Made by a program: the position numbers and the translations under genes
Shown here: positions 55,709 to 64,000 of the stretch, piece after piece
Layout: the number at the start of each line of letters is the position of its first letter
Numbering within the stretch: position 1 is the first letter of the stretch
Origin: PALSA-894 sp963757565
GTDB lineage: Bacteria > Pseudomonadota > Alphaproteobacteria > Rhizobiales > Xanthobacteraceae
Assembly: GCA_963757565.1 (NCBI GenBank)
Contig: CAVWSB010000001.1
Span: forward strand, 62,001 to 126,000
Direction: 5' to 3'
DNA: 64,000 bases
The notes under the pieces: generated by a model
What the model saw: only the letters and a program-made list of their open reading frames with translations
Told to the model about the DNA's origin: nothing
Database searches by the model: none

Positions 55709-56677
55709 ATGACATTTGTGACTCGTCGCGACGTGCTGGCGCTTGGCGCCAGCCTCGGCGCAATCGGCCTTGCCGGGCTGCCGGCTTATGCGCAGCAACG
55801 CTTCTTCCGCATCGGTACCGGCGGCACCGGAGGTACCTACTACCCGGTCGGCGGCATGATCGCGAACGCGGTTTCGACCGACAAGATCAACGTCAGCGCG
55901 GTCGCCACCAACGGCGCGGTCGCCAACGTCAACGGCATTGTCGGCGGCTCGATGGAGTCGGGCTTCAGCCAGGCCGACGTCAATTCCTGGGCCTATACCG
56001 GGACCGGCATCTACGAGGGCAAACCCAAGATCGAGGAACTGCGTGTCATCGCGAACCTTTATCCGGAAAGCGTGCATATTGTCGTCAAGAAGGGCGCAGG
56101 GATGAAGTCGCTCGCCGACCTGAAGGGCAAGCGGGTCTCGATCGACGAGCCGGGCTCGGGTACGATCGTCAATGCACGCGCGCTGCTCGCCGCCTACGGC
56201 GTGACCGAAAAAGACATCAAGCCGGAATATTTGAAGCAGGTGCAGTCGGCGGAGAAGTTCAAGGACGGCTCCCTCGACGCTTATTTCCAGACCACGGGCT
56301 ATCCGCAGGGCACGCTATCCGAACTCGCCGCCACCAACGGCTTCGAGCTTCTCCCGATTGAAGGGGAGGCGCGCGACAAGCTGATGGCGCAGTTCAAGTT
56401 CTTCGCCAAGGACAAGATCCCGGACGGAACCTACAAGGACGTAAAGGGCGTGGAGACGGTCGCGGTCGGTGCGCAATGGACTACGTCCTCCAAGCAGCCC
56501 GACGACCTGATCTACGAGATCACCAAGGCGCTGTGGAGCGACAAGACGCGCGCCGCGATGGATGCCGGCCACGCCAAGGGCAAGGAGATCAGGAAGGAAA
56601 CCGCGCTGCTCGGCGTCGGGATTCCGCTGCATCCTGGTGCGGAGAAATACTACAAGGAAGCCGGAATTCTGAAGTAA
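55709..56677 (+). CDS. TAXI-family TRAP substrate-binding protein
   Basis: 322 residues. Signal peptide (MTFVTRRDVLALGASLGAIG, cleavage near AYA-QQ), then the TAXI pattern RIGTGGTGGTYYPVGGMIAN and SGTIVNARALLAAYGVTEKD, with the conserved DDLIYEITKALWSDKTRAAM near the end. TAXI proteins bind glutamate, dicarboxylates or other anionic substrates. Followed by its fused permease after 58 bases. Confidence 0.9.
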   Translation: MTFVTRRDVLALGASLGAIGLAGLPAYAQQRFFRIGTGGTGGTYYPVGGMIANAVSTDKINVSAVATNGAVANVNGIVGGSMESGFSQADVNSWAYTGTGIYEGKPKIEELRVIANLYPESVHIVVKKGAGMKSLADLKGKRVSIDEPGSGTIVNARALLAAYGVTEKDIKPEYLKQVQSAEKFKDGSLDAYFQTTGYPQGTLSELAATNGFELLPIEGEARDKLMAQFKFFAKDKIPDGTYKDVKGVETVAVGAQWTTSSKQPDDLIYEITKALWSDKTRAAMDAGHAKGKEIRKETALLGVGIPLHPGAEKYYKEAGILK

Positions 56678-56735
56678 CGCGCCGCGCGGCTTTCATGAGC
56701 GACAGATTGCCCGTCGCGCGGCCCGCGGAGTCCGC

Positions 56736-58926
56736 ATGACGACGATCGCGGCGGAGCCCAACGACGCCCGGATCCAGCAGCTTGAGGCCGAGCTCGATCC
56801 CGAAATGCGCTTCCGGCCGCTGCTGCCGGTGGCCGGCTGGATCGTGGCGGTCGCGCTGTTCGGGCTCTCCTGCTTCCACTACTACACGGCCGGGTTCGGC
56901 CTGCTGCAGGAGACGCTCCACCGCGGCATTCACATCTCGTGCGTGCTCGGGTCTGATCTTCCTCGTCTTCTCCTGGAACAAGAGCCGCAATTCCCTGCCG
57001 CCGAAAGTCGGGCGTGCTGACGCCGCTCGGCATCAGCCTGATCGACTGGGCTTGCTGCATCGCCGCCGTCGTCACCAGCCTCTACGTGCCCTACGTCTTC
57101 CAGGATCTTCAGTTCCGCGTCGGCAACCCCGACCCGCTCGACTGGATCATGGGCACGGTCATGATCGTGGTGCTGCTGGAGGCAACGCGCCGCAGCGTTG
57201 GCTGGCCGCTGCCAATCATCGCGGTCGTGCTGATCGTCTACGCGCTCTACGGCCGCGCGCTGCCGGGTATCCTGGCGCATCCCGGCAACAGCTGGAAAAG
57301 CGTGGTCAACCACCTTTACCTGACGAGCCAGGGTATCTACGGCATCGCACTCGGCGTCGTTGCGACCTACGTGTTCCACTACGTGCTGTTCGGCGTGCTC
57401 GCGACGCGTGTCGGCCTCGGCCGCTTCTTCATCGATCTCGCGACCGCACTGACCGGCCGATTCTCCGGTGGTCCCGCGAAGGTCTCGATCTTCGGCTCGG
57501 CGCTGTTCGGGATGATCTCGGGCTCGTCCATCGCCAACACCGTCACGGTCGGCTCGCTCACCATCCCGGCGATGATCCGCATCGGCTATGCGCGCCATTT
57601 CGCCGGCGCCGTGGAGGCGGCGGCCGCGACCGGCGGCCAGATCACGCCGCCGATCATGGGCGCGGCAGCGTTCCTGATGGTCGAGTATCTCGCCGTCCCG
57701 TACCAGACCATCATCCTCGCCGCGATCGTGCCCGGCGTTCATGCATTTCTTCGGCGTGTTCTGCCAGATTCACTTCGAGGCGAAGAAGCACGGCCTGCGC
57801 GGCCTGCCGCGCTCCGAACTGCCGGTCGCGCGCGACGTCATCCGCCGCGACTGGCCGACCGCGATGCCGCTCGCCGTGCTGCTGATCGTGCTGTTCTCCG
57901 ATTTCACGCCCTATCTGGCGGCGTTCTGGGGAATCACCGGCTGCATCGTGCTCGGCCTCACCAATCGCAATCGCGTCGTTGCGGTCGGCTTTCGCCGTCG
58001 CTCTCGCGGTCTGCATCCGCCTCCAGATCCTGACCGAGTGGACGGGCTCGGCGCAATCATCGGCGCGTCGATTGCGGCCTGTCGGCCTGGTACGTGCTGA
58101 AAGATGACGCCGGCCGGGCGCGCTTCCTCGATATCCTCGATGCGTTCGTGGTCGGCGCCAAATATGCGATCAGCGTCGGCGCCGCCGCCGCCACCGTCGG
58201 CATCATCATCGGCATCGTCACGCTGACCGGCGTCGGGTTCAAGCTCTCGACCATCATCACCGGGACCGCGGGTGATGTTCGCCGCCTGTCTCTCGACAGC
58301 ATGGCCCCGGCGAGCCTGTTCGACATGCAAGGCGATGACGCTGTTCTTCACCCTCGTGATGTCGGCCATCGTGTGCATCCTGCTCGGATGCGGCATTCCG
58401 ACAACGGCGAATTACCTCATCATGGTGACGATTGCGGCGCCCGCGCTTGCGATGCTCGGCGTGCCGCAACTCGTGTCGCACTTCTTCGTCTTCTATTACG
58501 GCGTGCTCGCCGACATCACGCCGCCGGTCGCGCTTGCCGCCTACGCGGGCGCGAGCATGGCCGGCGCCGACCCGTTCAAGACCGGCAATACGGCGTTTCG
58601 CCTTGGTCTCGCCAAAGCGCTGGTGCCGTTCGTGTTTGTCTACTCGCCTTCGATGCTGCTGGTGACCAAGGGCTTCACCTGGGCGGAATTCTTCGAAACC
58701 ACGATCGGCTGCGCCATCGGCGTCGTCATGCTGGCCGTCAGCGCTCACCGGTTACGGACTTGCACGCCTGCCGAACTGGGAACGGCTCTGGCTCGGCGTG
58801 GCGTCGGTGCTGGTGATCTCGCCGAGCCGCACCGCAACGCTCATCGGCCTTGCGATGGGCGTGCCGGTGCTGTGGCGCCAGCTCGCGCTGTGGCGGGCGG
58901 CGCAACTGCATCCGCAACCAGGCTGA
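56736..58926 (+). pseudogene. Fused TAXI-TRAP permease (multiple frameshifts as given)
   Basis: About 730 residues if restored. Recognisable segments in successive frames: RPLLPVAGWIVAVALFGLSC, LIDWACCIAAVVTSLYVPYV, GIYGIALGVVATYVFHYVLF, GFRFSGGPAKVSIFGSALFG-type motif with SGSSIANTVTVGSLTIPAMI, GGQITPPIMGAAAFLMVEYL, HFFGVFCQIHFEAKKHGLRG, then CGIPTTANYLIMVTIAAPAL, HFFVFYYGVLADITPPVALA and the C-terminal LARLPNWERLWLGVASVLVI to a stop at 58924. At least seven frame changes are needed (about 56948, 57008, 57735, 57978, 58060, 58262, 58740). Structure and order are those of TAXI-associated 4TM-12TM permeases. Confidence 0.75.
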
Positions 58927-58929
58927 CGC

Positions 58930-60126
58930 CTACGGGTTCGCGCCGATCTTGCGCAGTAGTTCGAGGGTCGGGTGCCCGTCCGGCACCATGCCGTGCTTCA
59001 CCTGCTCCAGCCTGATCTCGTCGCGCAGATCGAAGTCGATGCGGCCTTCGAAATCGCTGACCGGGTGTCCGAGCTGCTTCATACGCTTTTGCAGCGCGAT
59101 GCGCTCGTCGCGCGCGAGCTGGCGGTCGTCCGCCGGCCACGCCGCATGGATCGCGCCGCGCGCCTGCGCGCGCTCGGCGATCTGCGTCACGGCGAGCGCG
59201 AACACATCGGAATTGTTGTAGCGCTTGATCGCCTCGAAATTCTCGCCCACGAGAAATGCCGGGCCCGCCGCTCCGCTCGGGAAGAACAGGATCGCGCGGC
59301 CCTCCGGCATCGGCTCGCCGTCGGCGCGCTTGAGGCCGAGCGCGGTCCATTCCGCGTAGGTTGCGCGGCTGCGCGTATAGTCGAAGCCCTGCGGCACGAT
59401 CGCCTCGCAGCCCCACGCGGCGCCCGGCTTCCAGCCCCAATGCTTGAGATAATTCGCGATCGAGGCGAGCACATCCGGCACGTTGCCCCAGATGTCCTTG
59501 CGGCCGTCGCCGTCGAAATCGGCGGCGAGTTCGAGGAAATTCGACGGCATGAACTGCGGCTGGCCCATCGCGCCCGCATAGGAGCCGGTCATCTTCCCGC
59601 GCGCGACGTGGCCCTGCTGCAAGACGATCAGCGCATTGAGCAGTTCGTCGCGGAAATAATCCGGCCGGTAGCCGACCGAGATCAGCGTGGCGAGCGAACG
59701 GATCACGTCGAAGCCGCCGGTGTTCGTGCCGAACGAGGTCTCGACGCCCCACAGCGCCAAAAGGGTCCAGCGGTCAACGCCATACTGCTGCTCGATGGCG
59801 TCGAGCGTGTGTTTCCATTCGCGCTCCTTGCGCGCCGCGCCGTCGATGCGCGCCGCCGACGCGATGCGGGCGATATAGGTGCCGGCCGGCGTGCCGTATT
59901 CGGGCTGGCGGCGGGTGAGCGCGGCAACGCGCGGGTCGGGGGTGAGCCCGGCGAATGCAAGATCGAAGGTCCTGCGCGAAACGCCGCGCTTCTGCGCCTC
60001 GGGCCATAGGGTGCGCATCAGCGGCGCAAACCCCGGCGCCTTCGGCGGTTCCTGCGCCTGAGCGGGGGCGCACAGCGCGGCGAACACGGCGAGCCGCACG
60101 AGGACGCGAATCGCTTGAGGCACCAT
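58930..60126 (-). CDS. MltB-type lytic murein transglycosylase
   Basis: 398 residues. Signal peptide to about residue 24 (APAQA), transglycosylase domain with catalytic Glu in ALWGVETSFGTNTGGFDVIR, GSYAGAMGQPQFMPSNFLEL and the C-terminal peptidoglycan-binding domain (LARDERIALQKRMKQLGHPV ... MVPDGHPTLELLRKIG). Cleaves the glycan strand of peptidoglycan in the periplasm. The stop lies three bases from the end of the convergent TAXI permease. Confidence 0.9.
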   Translation of the reverse strand: MVPQAIRVLVRLAVFAALCAPAQAQEPPKAPGFAPLMRTLWPEAQKRGVSRRTFDLAFAGLTPDPRVAALTRRQPEYGTPAGTYIARIASAARIDGAARKEREWKHTLDAIEQQYGVDRWTLLALWGVETSFGTNTGGFDVIRSLATLISVGYRPDYFRDELLNALIVLQQGHVARGKMTGSYAGAMGQPQFMPSNFLELAADFDGDGRKDIWGNVPDVLASIANYLKHWGWKPGAAWGCEAIVPQGFDYTRSRATYAEWTALGLKRADGEPMPEGRAILFFPSGAAGPAFLVGENFEAIKRYNNSDVFALAVTQIAERAQARGAIHAAWPADDRQLARDERIALQKRMKQLGHPVSDFEGRIDFDLRDEIRLEQVKHGMVPDGHPTLELLRKIGANP

Positions 60127-60163
60127 TGCGCCACGTCTAGTCTCCGCCGCGCCGGAGGGTCAA

Positions 60164-61129
60164 ATGGGCATTTCAACGCGACTGACAGGATTGCTGCGTG
60201 TCGAGCATCCGATCCTGCTTGCCCCGATGGATGTGGTGGCGGATGGCAAGCTCGCCGCGACGGTGAGCCGCGCGGGCGGTTTCGGCATCATCGGCGGCGG
60301 CTATGGCAACGAGGCCTGGCTGACGCGCGAACTCGATGCGGCGGGCAATGCGCGCGTCGGGGTCGGCTTCATCACCTGGAGCATGGCGAAGAACACGCGC
60401 CTGCTCGATCTCGCGCTGGAGCGAAAGCCCGCCGCCATCATGCTCTCGTTCGGCGACGTGCGACCTCATGCGGACAGGATCAAGAAGGCCGGCGCGCTGA
60501 TGATCTGCCAGGTGCAGACCGTCGCGCAGGCGAAGGATGCGGCGGCGAACGGCGCGGATGTGCTGGTGGCGCAAGGTGGGGAGGCGGGTGGCCACGGCAT
60601 GTCGCGCGGCACCTTCGCGCTGGTTCCGGCGATCGTCGATGTGGCGCGCGGCACGCCGGTCGCTGCGGCGGGCGGGGTTGCCGACGGGCGCGGGCTTGCG
60701 GCCGCACTGATGCTCGGCGCCGACGGCGTGCTGGTCGGCACGCGCTTCTATGCCACGCTGGAGGCGATGGGGCCGCGCACCGCGAAGGAACGCATCGTCG
60801 CGGCGAGCGGCGACAAGACCGTCCGCAGCATCCTGTTCGACATCGCGCGCCGCAATGTGTGGCCCGCGCCTTATACGGGACGCGTGCTGCGCAACGAATT
60901 CTCCGAACGCTGGCGCGGCCGCGAGGCCGAACTGATGCAGCATCAGGCCGAGGAGGCGGCGCGCTACGACAAGGCGCGCAGCGAAAGCGACTTCGATACC
61001 GCGGCGGTGATCGCCGGCGAGGCGGTCGACATGATCTCGGATATTCCGCCCGCCGCCGATGTGGTCGGGCGCATCGTCAAGGAAGCCGCCGCGCTGCTCG
61101 CCGGCTCGAACCGCTTTCGCGTGGCCTGA
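60164..61129 (+). CDS. Nitronate monooxygenase (NPD family, FMN)
   Basis: 321 residues, TIM-barrel FMN enzyme. FMN-binding and catalytic segments: LAPMDVVADGKLAATVSRAG, GGFGIIGGGYGNEAWLTREL, ADVLVAQGGEAGGHGMSRGT with the catalytic His in AGGHG, and AAAGGVADGRGLAAALMLGA then GADGVLVGTRF. Oxidises nitronates such as propionate-3-nitronate; related enzymes act in other flavin chemistry. The hydrolase gene starts inside its stop (TGATG). Confidence 0.85.
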   Translation: MGISTRLTGLLRVEHPILLAPMDVVADGKLAATVSRAGGFGIIGGGYGNEAWLTRELDAAGNARVGVGFITWSMAKNTRLLDLALERKPAAIMLSFGDVRPHADRIKKAGALMICQVQTVAQAKDAAANGADVLVAQGGEAGGHGMSRGTFALVPAIVDVARGTPVAAAGGVADGRGLAAALMLGADGVLVGTRFYATLEAMGPRTAKERIVAASGDKTVRSILFDIARRNVWPAPYTGRVLRNEFSERWRGREAELMQHQAEEAARYDKARSESDFDTAAVIAGEAVDMISDIPPAADVVGRIVKEAAALLAGSNRFRVA

Positions 61130-61980
61130 TGCCCGCGCAGAAAATCACCACCGCGCTGGGGATGACCTTCGACGTGCTGGTCGATGGCCCGGCGGATGGC
61201 GCGCCGGTCCTGCTGCTGCACGGCTTTGCCGAATCCCTCCACACCTGGGACGCGCAGATCGCCGCGCTTGCGCAGGCGGGCTATCGTGCGATCGCGCCGA
61301 GCCAGCGCGGCTATTCGGCGGGCGCGCGGCCCGATCCGGCGAACACTGACAATTACGTGTTCGACAGGCTGGTCGATGACCCGATGCGGCTTGCCGACAA
61401 GCTGGGCCTCTCGCGATTCCATCTCGTCGGTCACGACTGGGGCGGCAGCATCGCGTGGGGCATCGCCAAGGACCATCCGGACCGGCTCGCTTCGCTCACC
61501 ATTCTGTCGCGCCCGCACCCGAACGCCTTCAATCGCGCGCTCGCGCTGCCCGACGGCGAACAGAAGCATCGCTCGCGCCATCATCGCGCGTTCCTCGAAC
61601 CGGACGCGGCGTCGGTGGTACTGGCGAACGATTGCGAATGGCTGCGCGTGCGCTGGGATGCGGCCGGCATGCCGAAGGACGCGCAGGAGAAACACCTCGC
61701 GGTGCTGGGCAATCCGGCGGCAATGGAAGCGGCGCTTGCGTGGTATCGGGCGCGCGGCGCGATCCGTTCGCCGCTCGGCGTCATACACGTGCCGACACTT
61801 TATATATGGGGCGATGCCGACGACACGGTCGGCCGTCCCGCCGCCGAGGGCACGCACGAGTTCGTCTCAGGGCCGTACCAGTTCGCCGAATTGCCCGGCG
61901 GCTCGCATTTCACCGCCGACCAGATGCCGGATGCGGTGAACGCGCTGCTGCTGGCGCATCTGCGGCGGAATCCGGTCTAA
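61129..61980 (+). CDS. Alpha/beta-hydrolase-fold enzyme
   Basis: 283 residues. VLLLHGFAESLHTWDAQIAA oxyanion region, GHDWGG as the nucleophile elbow in FHLVGHDWGGSIAWGIAKDH (Asp instead of Ser, as in epoxide hydrolases and haloalkane dehalogenases), LYIWGDADDTVGR and GGSHFTADQMPDAV carrying the acid and His. The nucleophilic Asp suggests an epoxide hydrolase or dehalogenase rather than an esterase. Operon with the nitronate monooxygenase (shared A of TGATG). Confidence 0.8.
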   Translation: MPAQKITTALGMTFDVLVDGPADGAPVLLLHGFAESLHTWDAQIAALAQAGYRAIAPSQRGYSAGARPDPANTDNYVFDRLVDDPMRLADKLGLSRFHLVGHDWGGSIAWGIAKDHPDRLASLTILSRPHPNAFNRALALPDGEQKHRSRHHRAFLEPDAASVVLANDCEWLRVRWDAAGMPKDAQEKHLAVLGNPAAMEAALAWYRARGAIRSPLGVIHVPTLYIWGDADDTVGRPAAEGTHEFVSGPYQFAELPGGSHFTADQMPDAVNALLLAHLRRNPV

Positions 61981-61990
61981 GGAAAATCCG

Positions 61991-62064
61991 CTCGTCCCCG
62001 CGAAAGCGGGGACCCAGAGCCAAGCAAAGAAAGAACTGGATTCCGCTTTCGCGGGAATGAGCGG
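61991..62064. repeat. Dispersed intergenic palindromic repeat (REP-like)
   Basis: Two GC-rich hairpins, TCCCCGC-GAAA-GCGGGGA and a TTCCGC...GCGGGAA partner, separated by an A-rich centre, between two convergent genes. Elements of this form, recognised in translation as SPRKRGP...WIP, are scattered in Bradyrhizobium-type genomes. It probably also terminates both transcripts. Confidence 0.7.
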
Positions 62065-62078
62065 AAGCGTGCGAAAAC

Positions 62079-63020
62079 TTACTTCTCCGCCAGCGCGGCC
62101 TTGATCTTCTCCGGATCGACCGCGACCGAAATGCCGGCGCGCTCCTGTTGCAGCAACATGACGGAGCGCGAATCGCGTCCCTCCCAGCCGCGGTTCATCG
62201 CCTCGGTCATCTCCGCGAGCGTGAGATTGCAGATGCGCATCGGCAGGCCGAGCTCGCGTCCGAGCTGATTGGCCAACGAGACGTCCTTGTGCGCGAGCTT
62301 GAGCGCGAAGGCGGGCGGATCGTAATTGTTCGGCAGGAACTGATCGATCACCACATCGAACGTCTGGCGCCGCCCGGCCGCGCCCTGGCGCACCGCGTTC
62401 CACAGCGCGAGCGGCTCGACACCAGCCTTGATGCCGAGCGCGAAGGTCTCGGCGATCGCGCAGGTGACCGCATAGCTCGACATGTTGTGCACCAGCTTCG
62501 CGATCGTGGCGGCGCCGATCGGCCCGATGTAGGCGGCCTTGTCGCCCATCGCGTCGAGCACCTTCTTGTATTTGTCGAACGCGGCGCGCTCGCCGCCGAC
62601 CCAGATCGCGAGCTTGCCGGAGCCCGCGCCCGCAGGCCCGCCGCTCACCGGCGCGTCTAGCATGTGCGCGCCCTTTTCGGCGAACGTGGCGCTGAGCTTC
62701 TTCACCACGTTGGGCGAATTGGTCGAGAGATCGAACCACGCCGCACCCTTGCGGATGCCGGCAAGGAGGCCGTCCTCGCGCGTCGCGACCGCCTCGACGT
62801 CGGTCGGCTCGGGCAGCGAAGTGAACATCACATCGCACTGCTCGGCGAGCTTGCGCGGGCTCTCGGCCCAGATCGCCCCGGCGTTCAGATGATGGCTCGC
62901 GGCCTGCCGGTGCAGGTCGTGCACCACCAGCTTGAACCCGGCCTTTTGCAGGTTGGCGGCCATCTTGCCGCCCATGGTGCCGAGCCCGATGAACCCGACC
63001 AGCATTTCGTCTTTTGCCAT
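62079..63020 (-). CDS. NAD(P)-dependent 3-hydroxyisobutyrate-dehydrogenase-family enzyme
   Basis: 313 residues. Rossmann start VGFIGLGTMGGKMAANLQKA, substrate loop DLSTNSPNVVKKLSATFAEK, APVSGGPAGAGSGKLAIWVG and the catalytic Lys in IAKLVHNMSS. The family oxidises beta-hydroxy acids such as 3-hydroxyisobutyrate, tartronate semialdehyde partners or related C3-C4 acids. It lies seven bases after the next gene on the same strand, so it is co-transcribed with the two genes upstream. Confidence 0.85.
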   Translation of the reverse strand: MAKDEMLVGFIGLGTMGGKMAANLQKAGFKLVVHDLHRQAASHHLNAGAIWAESPRKLAEQCDVMFTSLPEPTDVEAVATREDGLLAGIRKGAAWFDLSTNSPNVVKKLSATFAEKGAHMLDAPVSGGPAGAGSGKLAIWVGGERAAFDKYKKVLDAMGDKAAYIGPIGAATIAKLVHNMSSYAVTCAIAETFALGIKAGVEPLALWNAVRQGAAGRRQTFDVVIDQFLPNNYDPPAFALKLAHKDVSLANQLGRELGLPMRICNLTLAEMTEAMNRGWEGRDSRSVMLLQQERAGISVAVDPEKIKAALAEK

Positions 63021-63027
63021 CGCTTCC

Positions 63028-63363
63028 TCACTCGCCCTTTTTGCCTTCGACCAGCACCGTGTAGGCGAGTTGCGCCGCCGACATTGCCGCCGGCCAGCCC
63101 GCGTAGAACGCCATATGCGTGATGATCTCGGTGATTTCTTCCTGTGTGACGCCGTTGTTGATCGCGCGCGTCAAATGCGACTCCAACTGCTCCGGCCGGT
63201 AGGTCGCGACCAGCGCCGCCACGGTGATCAGGCTGCGGTCGCGCTTGGAGAGGCCCTTGCGCTCCCACAGGTCGCCGTAAACCACGTCATTGGTGTAATC
63301 GACCAGCGCGGGTACGAACGCCTTGATGCGGTCGCGCTTGGCGGAAGGCGGTGCCTTGGCCAT
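63028..63363 (-). CDS. Carboxymuconolactone-decarboxylase-family protein
   Basis: 111 residues (MAKAPPSAKRDRIKAFVPAL...): KGLSKRDRSLITVAALVATY then RPEQLESHLTRAINNGVTQE and EITEIITHMAFYAGWPAAMS is the CMD family pattern. The CxxC pair of AhpD-type peroxidase members is absent, so it is a decarboxylase-like or non-redox member. Same strand and close spacing as the dehydrogenase gene. Confidence 0.85.
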   Translation of the reverse strand: MAKAPPSAKRDRIKAFVPALVDYTNDVVYGDLWERKGLSKRDRSLITVAALVATYRPEQLESHLTRAINNGVTQEEITEIITHMAFYAGWPAAMSAAQLAYTVLVEGKKGE

Positions 63364-63386
63364 GTCTTGCTCCCTAGTTTGAAAAA

Positions 63387-64000
63387 CTAGCGCCCTTTGA
63401 AGTTCGGCTTGCGCTTCTCGTTGAACGCCTTGACGCCTTCGAGCCGGTCCTGCGTCGAGACCATCTTGTTGTAGACATCGATCTCGAAGAACAGCGCCGA
63501 GCGAATGTCCATCTGCATGCCGTAATGCATCGAGCGCTTCGCCTGCCGCGTCGCGATCGGCGCATTGTTGGCGATCGCCTGCGCGGTCGCGATCGTTTCT
63601 TCCATCAGCGTCTCGGGCGCACACAGCTTGTTCACCACGCCCCATTCGAGCGCCTGTTCGGCGGTAAACGGCTTGCCGGTCAGCACCATTTCCTTGGCGC
63701 GGCGCGAGCCCGCGACGCGCGGCAGGAACTGCGTGCCGCCCGCGCCCGGCATGATGCCGAGCGTGATCTCTGGCAGGCCGAAGCGCGCGGTGGTGCTCGC
63801 ATAGGCGAAGTCGCAGGTGAGGATCAGTTCGCAGCCGCCGCCGAACGCCGCGCCATTCACCGCACCGATCACCGGGATCGGGCAATCGAGCAGCGAGAGC
63901 GTCATGCGCTCGAACAGCGCATGCTGCTTCATCCATTGCGCATCGGTCATGCCGTTGCGCTCTTTCAGGTCGCCGCCAGCGCAGAACGCCTTGTCGCCGG
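63387..64000 (-). CDS. Enoyl-CoA hydratase/isomerase (5' end outside window)
   Basis: The frame continues to the window edge; residues DKAFCAGGDLKERNGMTDAQ near the start form the first oxyanion-hole motif, and FGGGCELILTCDFAYAS, then LPEITLGIMPGAGGTQFLPR are the crotonase core, the second carrying the typical catalytic Glu region. C-terminal AFNEKRKPNFKGR is standard. Adds water to an enoyl-CoA or isomerises one; with the CMD protein and dehydrogenase it suggests a CoA-dependent degradation operon running leftward. Confidence 0.9.
   Translation of the reverse strand, partial: GDKAFCAGGDLKERNGMTDAQWMKQHALFERMTLSLLDCPIPVIGAVNGAAFGGGCELILTCDFAYASTTARFGLPEITLGIMPGAGGTQFLPRVAGSRRAKEMVLTGKPFTAEQALEWGVVNKLCAPETLMEETIATAQAIANNAPIATRQAKRSMHYGMQMDIRSALFFEIDVYNKMVSTQDRLEGVKAFNEKRKPNFKGR

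Overview
The window looks like chromosome of a high-GC alphaproteobacterium of the Hyphomicrobiales (Bradyrhizobium / Rhodopseudomonas / Xanthobacteraceae-like). Pointers are a two-gene TRAP and TAXI-TRAP transporter repertoire, a DUF1488 gene, sigma-EcfG-type promoters (GGAAC-N16/17-CGTT), many tiny one-helix membrane proteins and the SSPRKRGP-type intergenic palindrome. I see no rRNA, CRISPR array, transposase or phage module. One tRNA gene, Arg-CCG, is present. Genus is an inference.

Layout. 0.2-3.5 kb: a membrane-fusion protein and a GT2 beta-glycan synthase with a C-terminal c-di-GMP-binding PilZ domain. 3.6-14.2 kb: accessory region of small orphan genes (Flp pilin, cupin, lipocalin-like protein, TSUP transporter), a membrane-tethered SARP/BTAD-TolB-TPR regulator and a LuxR-type HTH protein. 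14.4-17.7 kb: two convergent GH13 enzymes, a trehalose-synthase-like protein behind a sigma-EcfG-type promoter and an alpha-glucosidase. 18.3-27.8 kb: an island with an XRE regulator, a Crp-type regulator, a class III cyclase/STAND ATPase and several small secreted, membrane or Cys-rich proteins. Six TGTGA-N6-TCACA-type palindromes sit in front of these small genes, so the island reads as a local CRP regulon. 28.1-29.6 kb: an amidohydrolase and a DUF3606 protein.

29.7-37.7 kb: complete kdpFABCDE potassium-uptake operon with an extra 27-codon ORF in front. 37.9 kb: tRNA-Arg(CCG). 38.3-44.9 kb: a phosphorelay island (FixJ-like regulator, Hpt protein, REC plus degenerate GGDEF protein, triple-PAS hybrid kinase, double-REC protein, REC-Hpt protein). 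45.4-53.8 kb: a tricarboxylate-type catabolic cluster (TcuA, TcuB, a fumarase/adenylosuccinate-lyase superfamily enzyme, DctP and fused DctQM TRAP transporter, GalD/PrpF-type tautomerase). 53.8-55.6 kb: small hypothetical genes. 55.7-58.9 kb: TAXI-TRAP transporter. 58.9-64.0 kb: MltB-type lytic transglycosylase, nitronate monooxygenase, alpha/beta hydrolase, and a convergent set (HIBADH-type dehydrogenase, carboxymuconolactone decarboxylase family, enoyl-CoA hydratase cut by the window end).

At least 18 single-base frameshifts interrupt otherwise well-conserved genes; nearly all are one-base insertions and many are an extra C before ACG or ATG. They are most simply assembly or base-calling errors, but the concentration in tcuB, its neighbouring lyase and the TAXI permease should be checked before those genes are called dead.
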